Origin: Prosopocoilus inquinatus
Lineage: Eukaryota > Arthropoda > Insecta > Coleoptera > Lucanidae
DNA: 64,000 nucleotides
Assembly: GCA_036172665.1 (NCBI GenBank)
Contig: CM069872.1
Span: 43,262,101 to 43,326,100, forward strand
Reading direction: 5' to 3'
A program made the translations under genes and the position numbers. Every line of letters begins with the position of its first letter. The stretch's first letter is position 1. A model generated the notes under the pieces. That model did not search any database. It worked only from the letters and a program-made list of their open reading frames with translations, and was not told the origin of the DNA. Positions 22,001 to 34,539 of the stretch are shown piece after piece.

Positions 22001-23265
22001 TTTTTAAACGAATAATACTGCATCGCTACGTGCTCATCTACAGCTTTGTCTTCTATCATTGTCTTAAGAAAAAAATTGGTATTTTTAACATGTAATTATT
22101 TTCAATGAAAAATAAAAAGTTTGTCAAAGAGGGGGCTGTCCTTCTATAATATTTTCTATAAAAGTAAATAAGACAATATAAAATATATCTGATTTAATAG
22201 ACTGATAATCGACGCAAAAGACGCCTAGATAATAATCTGTTCTAGATAGTCTGATGTTCAAAAGGTACAGTTGCGGAAATAGAAAGCAGAACAAGTCTTA
22301 TAACGAAATTTCGGATTATTTTGGTAGTGTATTTTGATAGTGTGAAAATAGTTCCTTGGTGACGGTCGTGACCGTTCTGATTAATGTATTACCGTCAGTG
22401 AATGTCAGAAATAGCTTGTCAAATTATGTTCTTAAGAACGTTTTTTTTTCATTCTGGCTAAAATGTAAGAGAAAAGTTTCGACCAGTGAATCAAACAAAA
22501 AATATAGAATATAGAAGAATTATCTGATATTTCCGATGTAGAACAATGTAGAATGTATTAGAAATCTTAATTCAATCAACGCCCGGACATTTGCATTCAA
22601 CAGTTCAATGGAAAGGCTGTTTGACTAAATATTAAGAACCGTTATTTTGTTTTATTTTACTTAGGATGGCGATAATTGTAAGTAAAATAACTATTACATT
22701 AGTATTTGTTCGTTATAATTTTGAATTATAAATGGAATGATTAATCATTTTATTTAATGTGAAGGTTGATAAATTACCATAGTTACTGAAATTTAGAAGT
22801 AAGGTTTAAACTAAGGAGAGGTTACTGTCCCGCTTTTTGTTTAGAAAGTGGGATTTTTTAAAACTCTGCGGGACGTAGGACAAATTATTAAAAATCGGGA
22901 CTGTCCCGCCAAAATCGGGACGTATGATCACCTCACCTTTTAATCATTAGGGGAATTTTATCGCTTTATGGATTCATACCTATGTTGATGGTATCAAAAC
23001 CTTATACATATACAGGGTCTTCATAATTGATTATATGAAGTTCAGCATTATAGTTAGGCAACCAACGATACACATGATTGGCAGAACTGCCACAGCATTA
23101 AACTCATAAATAGTTATTAATTATTTACAGGATCAGAATTTGAGATGACGTTAATCGAGGGCTTAAACTTAGTTATGTAAATGGATTGTATATGGTTATG
23201 ACGTTTGAATTTCGTATCATTTAAAATATTTGGATAAACTAAAAGGTAACGTAGCACTACACTAA

Positions 23266-23347
23266 GGCCCGATTTCTCAGTCACAGTTTAACTTTAATCT
23301 TCAGTTTTTTACATAGGAACATTAAACTGTAACTGAGCAATCGGCCC
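23266..23347. mobile_element. MITE, 82 bp, TAA duplication
   Basis: TAA at 23263-23265 and 23348-23350. The ends are GGCCCGATTTCTCAG and its inverted counterpart CTGAGCAATCGGCCC. The inner arms contain GTTTAACTTTAAT and ATTAAACTGT. Confidence 0.75.
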
Positions 23348-23589
23348 TAAGAGGTTTAACTTTTAACTTTGTTTTGTTCATATAGGAACAATTGTCTTTA
23401 AAATTGTTACCATAGAAATAAATTGTTCTTTTGACTCTGATATAATAGAAAATTAAATGTAGAACAAGTTTTCTTCTATAACATTTTGTGTATCTCTAAC
23501 AATAGCCAAAGTATCTCCTGTTACAGCTAAAAACAAACAGACTGTATATCAAAATTAAAGTTTTCTCTCAATAAGTATTAAATCTAATT

Positions 23590-23972
23590 TTATTTTAATT
23601 CAATGTGTAACAAACTATCAGCTCGGCCTTGATCAATAATAGTGAAAACTGAACAGATAATTAATAAATCTAGTTTGTTTTTGAAAAAGATTGATAGAAA
23701 GAGCTTTTTCAGTAATTTATTTGAACATTTATTGATCAAGGCCGTGCTGATAATTTGGTATAAAATGGATTTCGTTACGATCTTTTGTAAATATCTTGAA
23801 ACTGAGCGAATGAAATATTCTCAAACTTCACAGACAGTTTCATTTTGAAGAGTACTTTAAAAAACCTGCATTGAATTTTGCTGTAAAATAATTAGAGAAG
23901 CCAATATTCGAACACCTGTAAATTAAAATGGGATTTAATGTGTTGCGTTCCAAAACGTAGCACCCTGTATAT
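23590..23972. mobile_element. Fold-back element, truncated copy
   Basis: Same family as 52027-52595, in the opposite orientation. It has the inner arms CGGCCTTGATCAAT (about 23625) and TTGATCAAGGCCG (about 23733), a loop containing AATAAATCTAG, and a complete right arm ending GCACCCTGTATA. Only about 50 bp of the left arm remain. Confidence 0.65.
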
Positions 23973-26160
23973 GTATTTGAAGAGTTTGATTTTTCCAGTA
24001 AGAGATAACTACGCCTGATTTGCTGATTGCAATGTATACGGTTTATCTAAAATAGATGCAAAATGCTTGCTCTGCAAATATTGGTGTTGCACCGCACGCT
24101 AATCGATAATGCTCGTGAAGTCACCTGAGAGAACATATCTGGCTTGATTTATTGAGAATTTTTTTTCGAAACAAAAAATTATTCATCTAGATAAATTCGT
24201 ATGGGTATTTTTGTATTAACCCTTTTTAATTTGAAGTAATCCCAGAAAGTCTGATTTTGTGGCTGCACAAATATTCAATTAATAAAGAAGGTATTCAATA
24301 AAGTATCCTTTTGAAACAGAGACAGAATTGTAATCAGTTTGGATTATCGGCAGTGGTGCAAAATTGTTAAAGTTAGCAATGGCAGCCGTTTCAAATTGAG
24401 CATCAGGTACGCCCTAATGATTTTTCTTTCCTTAAAATTACATAAGCTTTCAAATGACAAAGCTTGTCGGTGAGCTAATAAATCACCCTGTATAAATCCT
24501 TAGTGAATAGCACAGCAAAGAATCGATAGGTAGCAGTGCGGGCGTTAGAACGTGCACGCATGGGAGAACTGGGAGAAATATTTTAATGTTATCTCGTGCT
24601 GAAGGATTAAACATCGTTCTCTCTCTCGCGTATTGATATTTGAATCCCTCTTTCAGCTGTCATTCTCGTATTTGATCTCGCGCTTTCATGCACGTATCGA
24701 CACACGGCCGAGAGCTCTTGTGGTGTCACCTAATTTTTATATAGCGTTCACCGTGGTATACAGAGATATGAGACGTTTGCTTCTTTTGTACATTGCATAC
24801 TATGTCTTTTGCCATTAATAGATGCGCTATTTAATTCTTTTTTCAATGATACAAGGTTGTCAATATCTGCTGTCAAATATTTTTTCCTCGGTGTTTCCGT
24901 TTTCCATTACAATTTTTAAGAAATACATAGAGTTATTGACTCAGTAGAAATTGCATCTTGCTACAATACGTTATCATGTAAAGACTTCTTAAAATGATCT
25001 CAGGCACCAAAATCCTTCAAAGCTTTTAAAAGAAACGATTAAAAGAAACATCAATTTTCCAGAACTTCTTTAATTTCAGTGGACGTTTAAAGTGGCTTTT
25101 ATTTTTAATTATGTTTTAGATCGATTATTAAGTATGGCATGTAATCGGAGAGATGTTTCTTGCGAAAGCAATCAAGCGATTAAATGGCAAAGATATCCTC
25201 TAATTTTAGAGCACGTCTTATTGTGGTGATCGATTGGTCGCAAATGGACGTTTAATAAGCTTAACGTTCGCTATATCCGCTAAGTTGACAAATGGATCAT
25301 TCATTTCTGCTCTTTCACCCAGAATCAAATGCTCGTTCGAGTTGGGTTATTTATTCATCGATACAAAAGAAAAGAAACAAGAAAACATAACCGAAAATAG
25401 ATATATTGTTTCGTAGTTACTTTTTTATTTCTCAACTCTGTAATAAATTATTTTCATCGAATGAATCAATTCTGTTTAGGTATAAAGTAATAATTCCCAA
25501 TTAATTTTCGTAGCAATTACGTCATGGAAATATTGGGGCGATTTGTTTCATCGGTTTGGCGTTACGTATTAAAAGCGAGCGTAAGAAATTCTGTACAGAA
25601 ATATTTAATAATTCAAAATTAGAAAATTAGTCGAAATTGATAGCAGGAGGAAGAAAAATTGTTGACGAAGAAAAACGTTTTGTGATGTCGTCCGACTTGT
25701 ACCGTATAAGCGTAAAGTAGCAAACAAGCGAAATGGACAGGTGTGACATCTAGCGGAGAATAGATTTCGATTAAAAGCTTCGCGCGGAACCAACGCTCTA
25801 AAATTTAGACGGTCCCGGGGGTCGCCGGTAACATCTAATCTCATTTTTTGTCGCGATTTTTTTTTCTGCAATTCCTTTACTAATCAGTCAGTTTTTCTTC
25901 TAATTTGTTTTACGCAAAAAAAGAGAATCGCGAACATACTATTTCCAATAAATACGCGAAGAAATTTATACATAAGTTCTGCCTTGTTGAGTTTCTTTTT
26001 TCCTTAAAATATTTATAGGCGTCTATTGTGTATCAAAATCGTTAAATTTATAGCGCTTTTAAATTTTGTTGCCACGCTAACAGCTAATCACATAACGGTA
26101 TTTTAAATTTTAAAGGACCTCTACATTTTAATAGGCCGTTAATAATTTACAGAATACGCC
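23973..26160. other. Intergenic, no gene recognised
   Basis: The sequence is unremarkable apart from a TE end at 24385-24494 (GAGCTAATAAATCACCCT) and a half-copy of the 26167 element near 26090-26160. Short ORFs in it lack start context, domains or splice signals. Confidence 0.5.
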
Positions 26161-26166
26161 CCATTA

Positions 26167-26331
26167 GGGCCTATTCTGTATCGAGTACCTTAAATTTAAA
26201 GGCCTGTAACAACCAATCACAAAGTTTTTTGATTGGTTGTTACCAATTCATACCAATCAAAAAACTTTATGATTGGTTGTTACTATAGCAACAGGCCGTT
26301 AAATTTAACGTACTCAATACAGAATAGGCCC
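26167..26331. mobile_element. Palindromic MITE, 165 bp, TA duplication
   Basis: TA at 26165-26166 and 26332-26333. The termini are GGGCCTATTCTGTATCGAGTA and the inverted TACTCAATACAGAATAGGCCC. The inner repeats AACCAATCA and TGATTGGTT extend the hairpin. Confidence 0.75.
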
Positions 26332-26544
26332 TATGTTGAGTTAAGTGAAAGGGAAATTCTGAAATAAAAATTAAGCTAATTATTGAAAAGAACAATAATT
26401 TATGTTGATTTTATTTACTAATAATCTAAATTTATCCAAGAAATACCTATGAGACATTAAAGTGGTAAAGTGACAGTGAAACAGTGTTGTAGACAGCAAC
26501 TTCTTAATTTTGACCATCAGACTTCAAAAGAAACTTAAGTGACG

Positions 26545-26620
26545 AACTCGAGTGTGTACGGAACTTCACTCGAGTGTGTACGGAACTTAATTCGAGTGTG
26601 TACGGAACTTGAGTGATGAA
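26545..26620. repeat. Three tandem copies of CGAGTGTGTACGGAACTT
   Basis: Three near-identical 18-bp cores with a short variable spacer. The function is unknown. Confidence 0.6.
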
Positions 26621-27179
26621 AAAAAAGGTGTTCGGGCGTGGAAAGACACAGTGCAACACTTGAAGAAGACAATAATTTGAAAATTATTTGTTTAATTAAG
26701 GAATTTTATTTTCATTTATTTATTAAAAAAAAAAACGAGAAAAACAGTTACATTTGAAGTACGAGGTTAAGTTAGGTTAAGAGTTATAAGTGTTCCAGGA
26801 CAAACATAATTTTGTAATGTAAAGTTACATGTTTATTTAATTATTAATAACTTCCACAACTTTGAGAACAATATATGTAAACATATATCCAATTTTGACA
26901 TTTGATAAAGTAGTAATGCCAATTGATTTGGTGGAAATTTATATGTGACCACCATATTTTACAGCTTAAGTAAAATTTTCTTAAATCCAATCTGCGTGGT
27001 GACCAGCCACGTCGAAAGTGGAAAAAACTGGAGGGGTTTCAAAGGGCTGCAACTTTATAAGAACCCGGAGCAACGAATTTGGGAGAGAATTTGACAGATT
27101 TGAACAGATTTTACTTCAATTTAAAACCAATATAGTCGAGCTAAGAACTATTCTAAAAGTATAAATTTACTTCGTTAAA

Positions 27180-27538
27180 AATTGTTAAGTAGAAAAGTGC
27201 ATTTTATTTAAAACGGAGGATGGCTGGACATGGAGTTGAATCATCACGACACCTTTGATTAAATCACTGAATTTTTTTTTATCTGTGGTGTTTGCCCAAC
27301 GTAGACTTGTCAGGACCTCAGGAGCAGGAGTGTATTTTTGTGTGTGTAAAGTGACCAGTGGCTTTGTTATTTTCAAACCTCTTCGCCGTTGAAAGGAAAG
27401 CAGTGTCGAATTGTATTCCCAACACTGAAGGGTACCTAAAGTGAGTAACGACCACACCCGAGAAATATCTCGTGCGGAATGCGAATCTACGACCTTACGA
27501 TAGCAAGGCCTTTCCTTTATCACTGGACCGTTCAGGAG
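27180..27538 (-). mobile_element. tRNA-derived SINE candidate
   Basis: On the minus strand the head reads CGGTCCAGTGATAAAGG (A-box-like) and, about 30 nt later, GTCGTAGATTCGCATTCC (B-box-like). A body of about 280 bp follows, with an A/T-rich end (AATAAAATGCAC). A 112-codon frame across it is a by-product. No second copy exists in the window to confirm the length. Confidence 0.45.
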
Positions 27539-29944
27539 TTTTAATTTTAATTAAACATGGTAATGCGCTGTGGCTTGGCGCAAGCCGTTACTTCTTGTTA
27601 TTATTTTAAAAATTGTACTTGCACTTAAAATAAATCTTAAATCAAAATTTTAAAATGGGATTCTGGGTCCATTGTGGGCAACCTTTTAATTAGTGCAACA
27701 GGTGTAAACCCAGAGCATCATTGGGTATTTGTGCGTAAGCGAAAGATGAATTTACACAAGAGGTGCAAACCTGGAGTGCGGAGTTGACTGTCGTTGAATT
27801 TGGGTCTTATATATGAGACCAATAATTCCTTTGGTTATCTGACACAAGAGTCGAAGGATCTACATTCTTCAAGAACCAAAACCTTGAGAGATACAAAGTT
27901 ATACAAAAATAAAGCTAGCCACCCAAACCATCAATACATAGCAAAATGTGAAATCTCTCTCTAAATGAATCAGACTGAATTATTTGTATTTCCTTTATTG
28001 TAATCTTTCATTCAGTTTTGTTTTAATTTTATTCCAATTTTATTATATGTATAACGTGTACTAAGACGTCAAACTTAAATTATTCTCCTGAGTGCGAATC
28101 CCTTAAGAACATTCAGCGTAAGGGCTACGTAATTGTCAACGGTATCGTTTAAGTTGAGCATCGTTGTACATACTTGTATTTTTTTGTTATTTATAATTTT
28201 AATCACTTTAACATTAATTTATGGTATACAGTTTGGACAAAGAACTGATTTAACATTATGAAACAATGCATACGACAGAAAACGCACACCGAGTGCCTCT
28301 TGAGGCACATGTGAGAACCAAAGATAGATGTAGTTCGTAATGGATAGACTCATTTATGAAATACCTCCTCTCAGGCTGATCGGTGAAGTAATTTTTGCAC
28401 CTTTAACAGCTGCCTATGGGATGCTCGAGAAATCTCCTGCAATCAAAACCGACTTGAAACTGATTTTTGCATTTGTAAAAAAATAATTATTCTTAAAAAA
28501 ACGTAAAATCAAATGGTTGGTTACTTTTTGAATGGATTGTCCTCTAAAGTACCATTTTACGATTTGAATTTTTCCGCAGTTTTATATACTGCCGGCAGCT
28601 TGTTCAACGTGATTGCAATAAATAATGACAGTGAATAATTGCGTGCAAATGAAAGGGAGATAGCATCACCTTCCAGCTTTCGGCAGATCACGAACGTAAA
28701 CTATGTGAAACGAAGAAATTTGTGCTACGTTTGAAAGCAAAATTGCTTTGTCTGTAATTCAGGACTTTATATGTCCTATTTGTTTAAATAACTTCCAAAA
28801 TACTGGAGAACTGGAGTGATTTTGACAATCCCGAAAGTAACTGAAAGTCCAACCACGGCCCTCTGAATTGATATATCATATACAGCCAGTCCAAAGAGTA
28901 TTAAAAAATGTTTTTGGAAAAATAGAAAAGCGTGTGTCATGTGGCGCCCTCAAATTCAAAACTAGTTTAAACATTACTGTCATCTTGAAATTTTTGGTTA
29001 TGAGAAATGTCAATTCGTCCTGATTTAGAACCTTAATGAAGCGTGTCAACTAGTGCCCTCTCATTAATTAATTAGGTGTTACCATGGTTACGACAACGAC
29101 ACTTATTTTGACAATTTAAGTTAAATCGATACACTTCATGTTAAGGTAGATTAGTGATTCTTTTTATCTATCCTTGTCGCACAATAATCTCGTCTAGGGA
29201 TAAAAAACACAGTTGAAAGCTTGTTAATCAGAGTAATGTTTCACTGTGGCTGCGGAGAATAACATAACCTAATACATTTTTGAGTAGACAGTCAGCCGTA
29301 AACTACGACTTTCGTAGTAAATAGAATTCCCTAAAAGTGTTGATTTCCTTGTTGCTCTTGCGACATTTGTATTTGTTATCTTTGCTACACAATAATCTCG
29401 GAATGGGAATGTGATGGCGTTACCTGAACACGTAAGTGTGTTGATTTAGTGACCTTACGCTTTATGGCTTGCTTTACTGGAACACATTTTTAGGCGAATT
29501 GGGCTGGCCGTATGTGTCATATCAATTCAGCTGGTCGTGGTTCGAACACATCGTGAAAAACGGACTGAGAAACGAATTTTGGCTTAATTTGGAAAACCAG
29601 TAGGCATTAAAATCCTGGTTCTAGCTTTGTACAGGTTAGCTAAAGGGATTTGGAAAAAAGGGCAAGAAAGTGGAAGGTAATTTGTTCCTATCACCTATTT
29701 TAATCTGGTTTTTAAAACATTTCTTATAGTTAACTACGTATTTGAAACGTAGAGTTTTTTTTTTCTGAGTCTATTCATCTTGGGGTTATTTACTAATTTG
29801 GGCAAAGAAGGACCAAAATCGTACACGAATAACAAATGTTTTATTCATGTCCAAAACAGGAATTTATTTCATGTATATTGAAGATGAAAAAAAACGGGTG
29901 TTTTAAAACATTATGTTCATGTCGTTTTTCCTTTTTCCACGCAG
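27539..29944. other. Intergenic, no gene recognised
   Basis: AT-rich spacer. A GGTTCGAACAC match near 29530 is not part of a tRNA. A weak repeat CACAATAATCTCG occurs at 29178 and 29388. Confidence 0.45.
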
Positions 29945-30122
29945 TGAATTTAGTGAAGTCGCGAAGGCGGACGTTTCTGGTCGAGAAAAGGAGGTCAGCT
30001 CCGATTTACCACCGCTTCTCAGACGAACCCTCGAGAGGAGATTTAATTGACATAAATGCCTCAGCTCGGAGGATGGAAGGATATTGGCGAACGCCCTCAA
30101 ACACACGGACGCGGACGATCAG
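29945..30122 (+). other. Candidate exon of an unidentified plus-strand gene
   Basis: The 178-bp segment is more GC-rich than its surroundings. It is preceded by a strong pyrimidine tract and acceptor (TTTTTCCTTTTTCCACGCAG) and followed by the consensus donor CAG|GTGAGT. One frame is open throughout (KSRRRTFLVEKRRSAPIYHR) but shows no known domain, so it may equally be untranslated. No partner exon was identified. Confidence 0.35.
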
Positions 30123-30783
30123 GTGAGTGGAAGCGAACATTCGCGCAAAGTTTGCGGTAAAATAGAATAAGAGAAACACGTTCGAGGAAATTTCATAATT
30201 TGTTACACACCGAACCGCACACGTTCGTTTATAACAGGCTGAGTGCTTTCGCCTCGTGCTTCAACATTTTTCTTTTTAGAAATTTTCTTATAATTGATTA
30301 ATAATTTTCTAATAAATATCTAGTGTTTGTAGTTGCAGCTGCAAGTTCCTCACGGAAGTCAAAGCTATGCCTTTCTGTTTTTTATTATACCGGGTATTTG
30401 TGAAATAAGTGCAGAAATTTAAAGCTGTAATACATCACCATAAATGGGAGCGATTGAACTTACACGTTCTTAACAAAAGTTTTACACATTTCGAGAAAAT
30501 CGCAGTTGAAAATCGGGCAAGAAATAATCGCACGTCTATAACTTTGAGGTAGGTCAAGTAAAGGAAAATTTTGGAACAAAAATCAGAAATGCAATCGAGC
30601 AGTGACCTTTGCCGAAGTCGAGAGGCCAATAAAAGCGTTGTTTTTAACGTCGCGTTAAGTCATATTACAGCCGAGTGAAAGAATTTGCTTAATTTTTTAT
30701 GATTATGACACGCAAGTTATTGCGTATTCTTTGGGATTGACAGTTTAGTTTATGAAAAGTGATTGAAAGAGTTAAAGCTAAAT

Positions 30784-30978
30784 ATGATTACTATCTGCAT
30801 AGTATTGTTACTTATTAGCAATGCAGCAATTCACGAACGGCGAGAGAACAGCATTTCAGAGGAGTATATTCATAATGTCGTCGACAGTATTTGCGCATAT
30901 CAATACCAGAATCACTTTTTCGCCGAACTCGCGTTAATGATGGACGCCACGTCGAACAATTGTTATAAACATCTCTAA
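30784..30978 (+). CDS. Possible small secreted peptide, 64 aa
   Basis: ATG at 30784 opens MITICIVLLLISNAAIH, a typical signal-peptide core. A 47-residue polar remainder with two cysteines (DSICAYQ, NNCYKHL) follows. It lies on the same strand as, and 660 bp past, the candidate exon at 29945. No homologue was recognised and no TATA box or strong Kozak context was seen, so a chance ORF is quite possible. Confidence 0.25.
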   Translation: MITICIVLLLISNAAIHERRENSISEEYIHNVVDSICAYQYQNHFFAELALMMDATSNNCYKHL

Positions 30979-31105
30979 ATGTCTAATAGTGAACGTTTGT
31001 TTTAATCTGATCCTCCACACGGTGAGTGTGCGATGTTTACTGTCTAAGATCAGAGAAGCAAGTTCCGTAAGTTTTCTTTTTTGTTATTTCATGAGCGCCA
31101 AATAA

Positions 31106-31933
31106 GGGGTCTAGGATAATTCGCCATCGCCGATTTGTCGTCGCCAATTCACCGTCGCCGATTCGTCGTAGGTACAATTCACCGCCGGAAAACTCGCCGT
31201 CGGTAAATTCGCCGTCAGCGAAGTTTTAAGTCTAGGTACATATCCAAATAATAATATACCGATAATTATATGTAAATAAAATAAAGAAGTTAACATAATT
31301 AATGGAAAATAAAATAATTTGTTATTAATTAAATGTGATACATAGATAAAGAAACAGATAAAAAATTTGGTCTTCCAGGAAGTATTTCTTATTCTTCAGG
31401 GTGTTCGTAAAATCCCTCCAATTCTTCTTTTTTATATTTTCAGATTCTGCTCAAAATCATATTGATTTTCATATCAATCAAAATCACTACATATCAAAAG
31501 TCGACTGCTTTCAAAATATTGATTCATGAAAGCTCGTCATTTAAAATTATAAATTGAAAAAGGGGTTCCATTAAAAAAAAAAATAGAATTATGATTATGT
31601 GTACGTACAGCACCAATTTTTTCGTAATTTTGTGTCTTACGGTGGTCGCACTGTAATTAGGAATTTATTTTAACTTGAAATAGAAAAACAATAGTAAAGT
31701 CCATTTTAATTTACTTGAAAGGTACTGAAATTATAGTTATTCGTAGGTATAACTTGGATATTATCTAAAATGGTCAGAAAGTGTTTTAAAGCTTATCAAG
31801 CTAAATAAAGCAGTAACATGGGACGGCGAATTGGGCGGACGGTAAATTGGATCGACGACGAATTGGTTCTACGACGAATTGGCGACGGTGAATCGGCGAC
31901 GGCGAGTTGCCGACGGCGAATCGTCCCATCCCC
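31106..31933. mobile_element. Non-autonomous element with GC-rich repetitive TIRs
   Basis: Flanked by CCAAATAA (extendable to CCAAATAAGGG) at 31098 and 31934. The left end GGGGTCTAGGATAATTCGCC and the right end (reverse complement GGGGATGGGACGATTCGCC) match. Both arms, about 90-110 bp, are built of repeated AATTCGCCGTCG / GATTCGTCG motifs. The 600-bp AT-rich middle has no ORF. An 8-bp duplication would suit hAT, 9-11 bp a Mutator-like element. Confidence 0.75.
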
Positions 31934-31944
31934 CCAAATAAGGG

Positions 31945-33414
31945 ACGGATAAAGGAATTTTGTTTTTGTTATACAATTTTTTTTTGCATTTTGTTAGTGT
32001 TGTTTGTGCTGTCGGTGTATTGTGGTTAAAAATTTTGCACTTAATTTGCAAACACTCTGTCTATTAGTACATCTTACTATTCACTATTTTCTACATTCTG
32101 AAACTATTTTTAAATCTTGTAGTTTTTGTAATCGACAATTACAAATGTAGAGCTTTTTTTTACAAGAAGCTTTAAAGTACAGGGTGATTCTAGAAAAGTG
32201 AAACAAATTCATGACTAGGAAGCGGTATTTGCACTGCTTTCGTAGTAGATGTGTAATAAAAACTGTTTGAATCGTAAGCTAATACATCTGCGGATTATTT
32301 GAGTTGTAAATACGTGCATCAATTTGTGGAGATTTGATTAAAATTTCCGTTTTATTTTCTGAACTCAAATATCTGCAAAATTTCACGTACTTTTTACTCC
32401 AAGAGAATAATGTAGGTAAACAGAACAAGTCATCCGAGAGACAGTCATTGTTTATCTATACATATTTGTTTATACTCGGTTGAGCTTCAAATTCATTGCG
32501 AGCTACACATTCGGGACAAAAAGAGAAGCTCGTGTTCGTTTCGAAGCGAAATCATCGTTCAATTTTCTACGAAAACACGGAATAAACGCGCGACACAGGA
32601 AAATAAACGCCAGTTTAGTTCCTGGCGACTTATTTCGAGCGAAGCATGCATTCGGAAGATCTCCGGCATTTTATTCGCATTTTCATGCAATGAAACGCCA
32701 GCTCAACGCAAAAATTTTTCAATCCTGGAAACGTGCTACAAATGATACTATCTACAAAAATTTGCATCGCCATTACTTTATACCCCTTCAAGGACTTCAA
32801 GGCACTTGCCTTGTATATTTTGTTGCTTGTCCTGAGGATTTTCAGCGAATGAACGCATCAGCATAATTCCTGATTCCTATTTTTATTAGAAACTGTCTGA
32901 AAGAAATAAAGATAGTAAAGGGACCTACATAGCATTTCCGCGTTCTCCGAAGATGAGATCAGAAATAAGGAATATTTGAATTTATGTTAGAACGTCCTGT
33001 ACTATCGGGACGTGTCAGTTTCATGTAACTCCAGGTAATAATTTCCCTCTGCGGGTGTCTACCCGATCGAAGATCCACCGTGTCAGGGTGGGTGCTCGGG
33101 GGTGGTAGTTAAAGCGCGCGGTATTTTCGAACTTTTGCAGTAGTGATGAGTTTCGAAGTAATAAAAGTCGCATTGCATGCGATGTGATTTTTGCAACGAG
33201 TGAAATATGGGGTTAATCTGGGGTCGAACAGGGTAATTACAACTAACGGAAACCTGCACGAAAGCTTTAATTATTAAGTGAAAGTAAACGATTATCTTTT
33301 TTATGTAACAGTAAGTTTATAATATTCGCTTTCACTTTATTTCTTTAATTTATAGCTATTTATTATGCAAGTGACTTATTTGCTCTTAACGCACAAGTGT
33401 AATACACAGTTTTA
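31945..33414. other. Intergenic; one long frame without homology
   Basis: A frame at 32480-32866 stays open for 128 codons, but its first ATG is only at about codon 52-69. The translation (for example KREARVRFEAKSSFNFLRKH) has no recognised domain. Local GC is slightly raised. It is not called as a gene. Confidence 0.4.
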
Positions 33415-33563
33415 TTCAACACCTGTTTATTATGAAATCATAATACTGACGATTTTGAATAACTGTTTAATTATGGCTTCATAATTCCCCTATTGTTTTA
33501 TAGATCTCATAATATATTCATTCATTCGGCATTATTAAGACTTCATAATAAACAGGTGTTGGA
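33415..33563. mobile_element. MITE, 149 bp, TA duplication
   Basis: TA on both sides. The ends TTCAACACCTGTTTATTATG and CATAATAAACAGGTGTTGGA are inverted. Confidence 0.7.
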
Positions 33564-34539
33564 TACGCTAGTGAAAATGGCCATCGTTTTCGTCCAGCAT
33601 TTTTAGGCGGTGAAATTGCTTAATTAAGAGACCGCAAAAATGTACCTTCAAAAGGTTTTATATTAATTAATTCCTTTTTTTTTCTGCAACAGTTAACTGC
33701 CTTTCCCGAACGGGTATATTTTAATTAAAAGAATTTCCTTCATACAACTGAATGTCTGCATTGAAAAAGAAATTCTTTATTTGCTGTCACATTTACTGTT
33801 TAAATAATTTCTACTTACTTAATCCTGTGCCTTTACATTAAGTAAGTGAATGAAAATTGAGTTTGTTTTCTCATAATTTCGGACACAATCTTCGTTTGCA
33901 TTGTTCTTAAAATTGATGTGAAATATAAGAATTTTCTCCATTGTTTAAACCTGTCTTACCACGGCTGCAGAACTGCGGTATGAAGGAATTTCATTAAGTG
34001 TTCTTTTACTGTGTGCAAATATTTAAACCTGTAATATATCACCATAAATGGCAACGATTGAACTTTTGAGTGATTGAAAATTTAATAATTTTTGAGAAAA
34101 ATGCAGTGGCAGATTTTCACTAAACCGTTTGAGAACCGCTGGCACAGCTAAAAGTGGAACGCGCCGCCTGTTCAATTACCATCCTAAGCCGAAATAGGCC
34201 AGGGCAGAGGGTCAGGGTCAGTACTTCACTTGATCTTGAGCACGAGCCACGTAAATCAGCCGCCTCGATCAGCTGGTCAATCGAAACGTTTACAATGTGC
34301 CTGGATTGCTGGATTAATTAAAATTAACTTCACTGCAAGTAATTACAAGTATTTTAAAATTAAAAACTAGTGCAATTCAAGAAGCTGCGTTCGTAATTGC
34401 CGAACAAATTAAAAGCGAGGTGCAAACAAATTGTAATTTCTTAATTCAATGTTATTTTTAAATTGGTGCATACATTTTCGGATTTATTGATCGGTAATTG
34501 ATATCGTTAAACATATTACTTCGCTCAGTGAAATAAAAT

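Larger units (their letters stand above)
20859..22931. mobile_element. Candidate composite DNA element with tandem interior
   Basis: The ends share GTGACCAG.. (left) and GTGATCATACGTCCCG (right, reverse complement), each followed by GGCGGGAC. No clean target duplication was found. The interior holds a tandem array of about 165-bp units and a solo LTR. No transposase was seen. Confidence 0.35.

Noticed and set aside
23620..23760. Apparent invertible DNA segment (the loop between CGGCCTTGATCA repeats is reversed relative to the copy at 52.3 kb)
   Set aside because: The whole element is a palindrome. The two copies are simply inserted in opposite orientation, so no inversion switch is needed.
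27185..27523. 112-codon minus-strand frame
   Set aside because: It coincides with the SINE candidate, including its tRNA-like head, so it is unlikely to be a protein.
29490..29575. Possible tRNA gene (GGTTCGAACAC)
   Set aside because: There is no A box at the right distance and no acceptor or anticodon stem can be drawn.
32480..32866. Plus-strand frame of 128 codons
   Set aside because: There is no upstream ATG for the first half, no domain and no splice or promoter signal. It is noted only in the gap entry.
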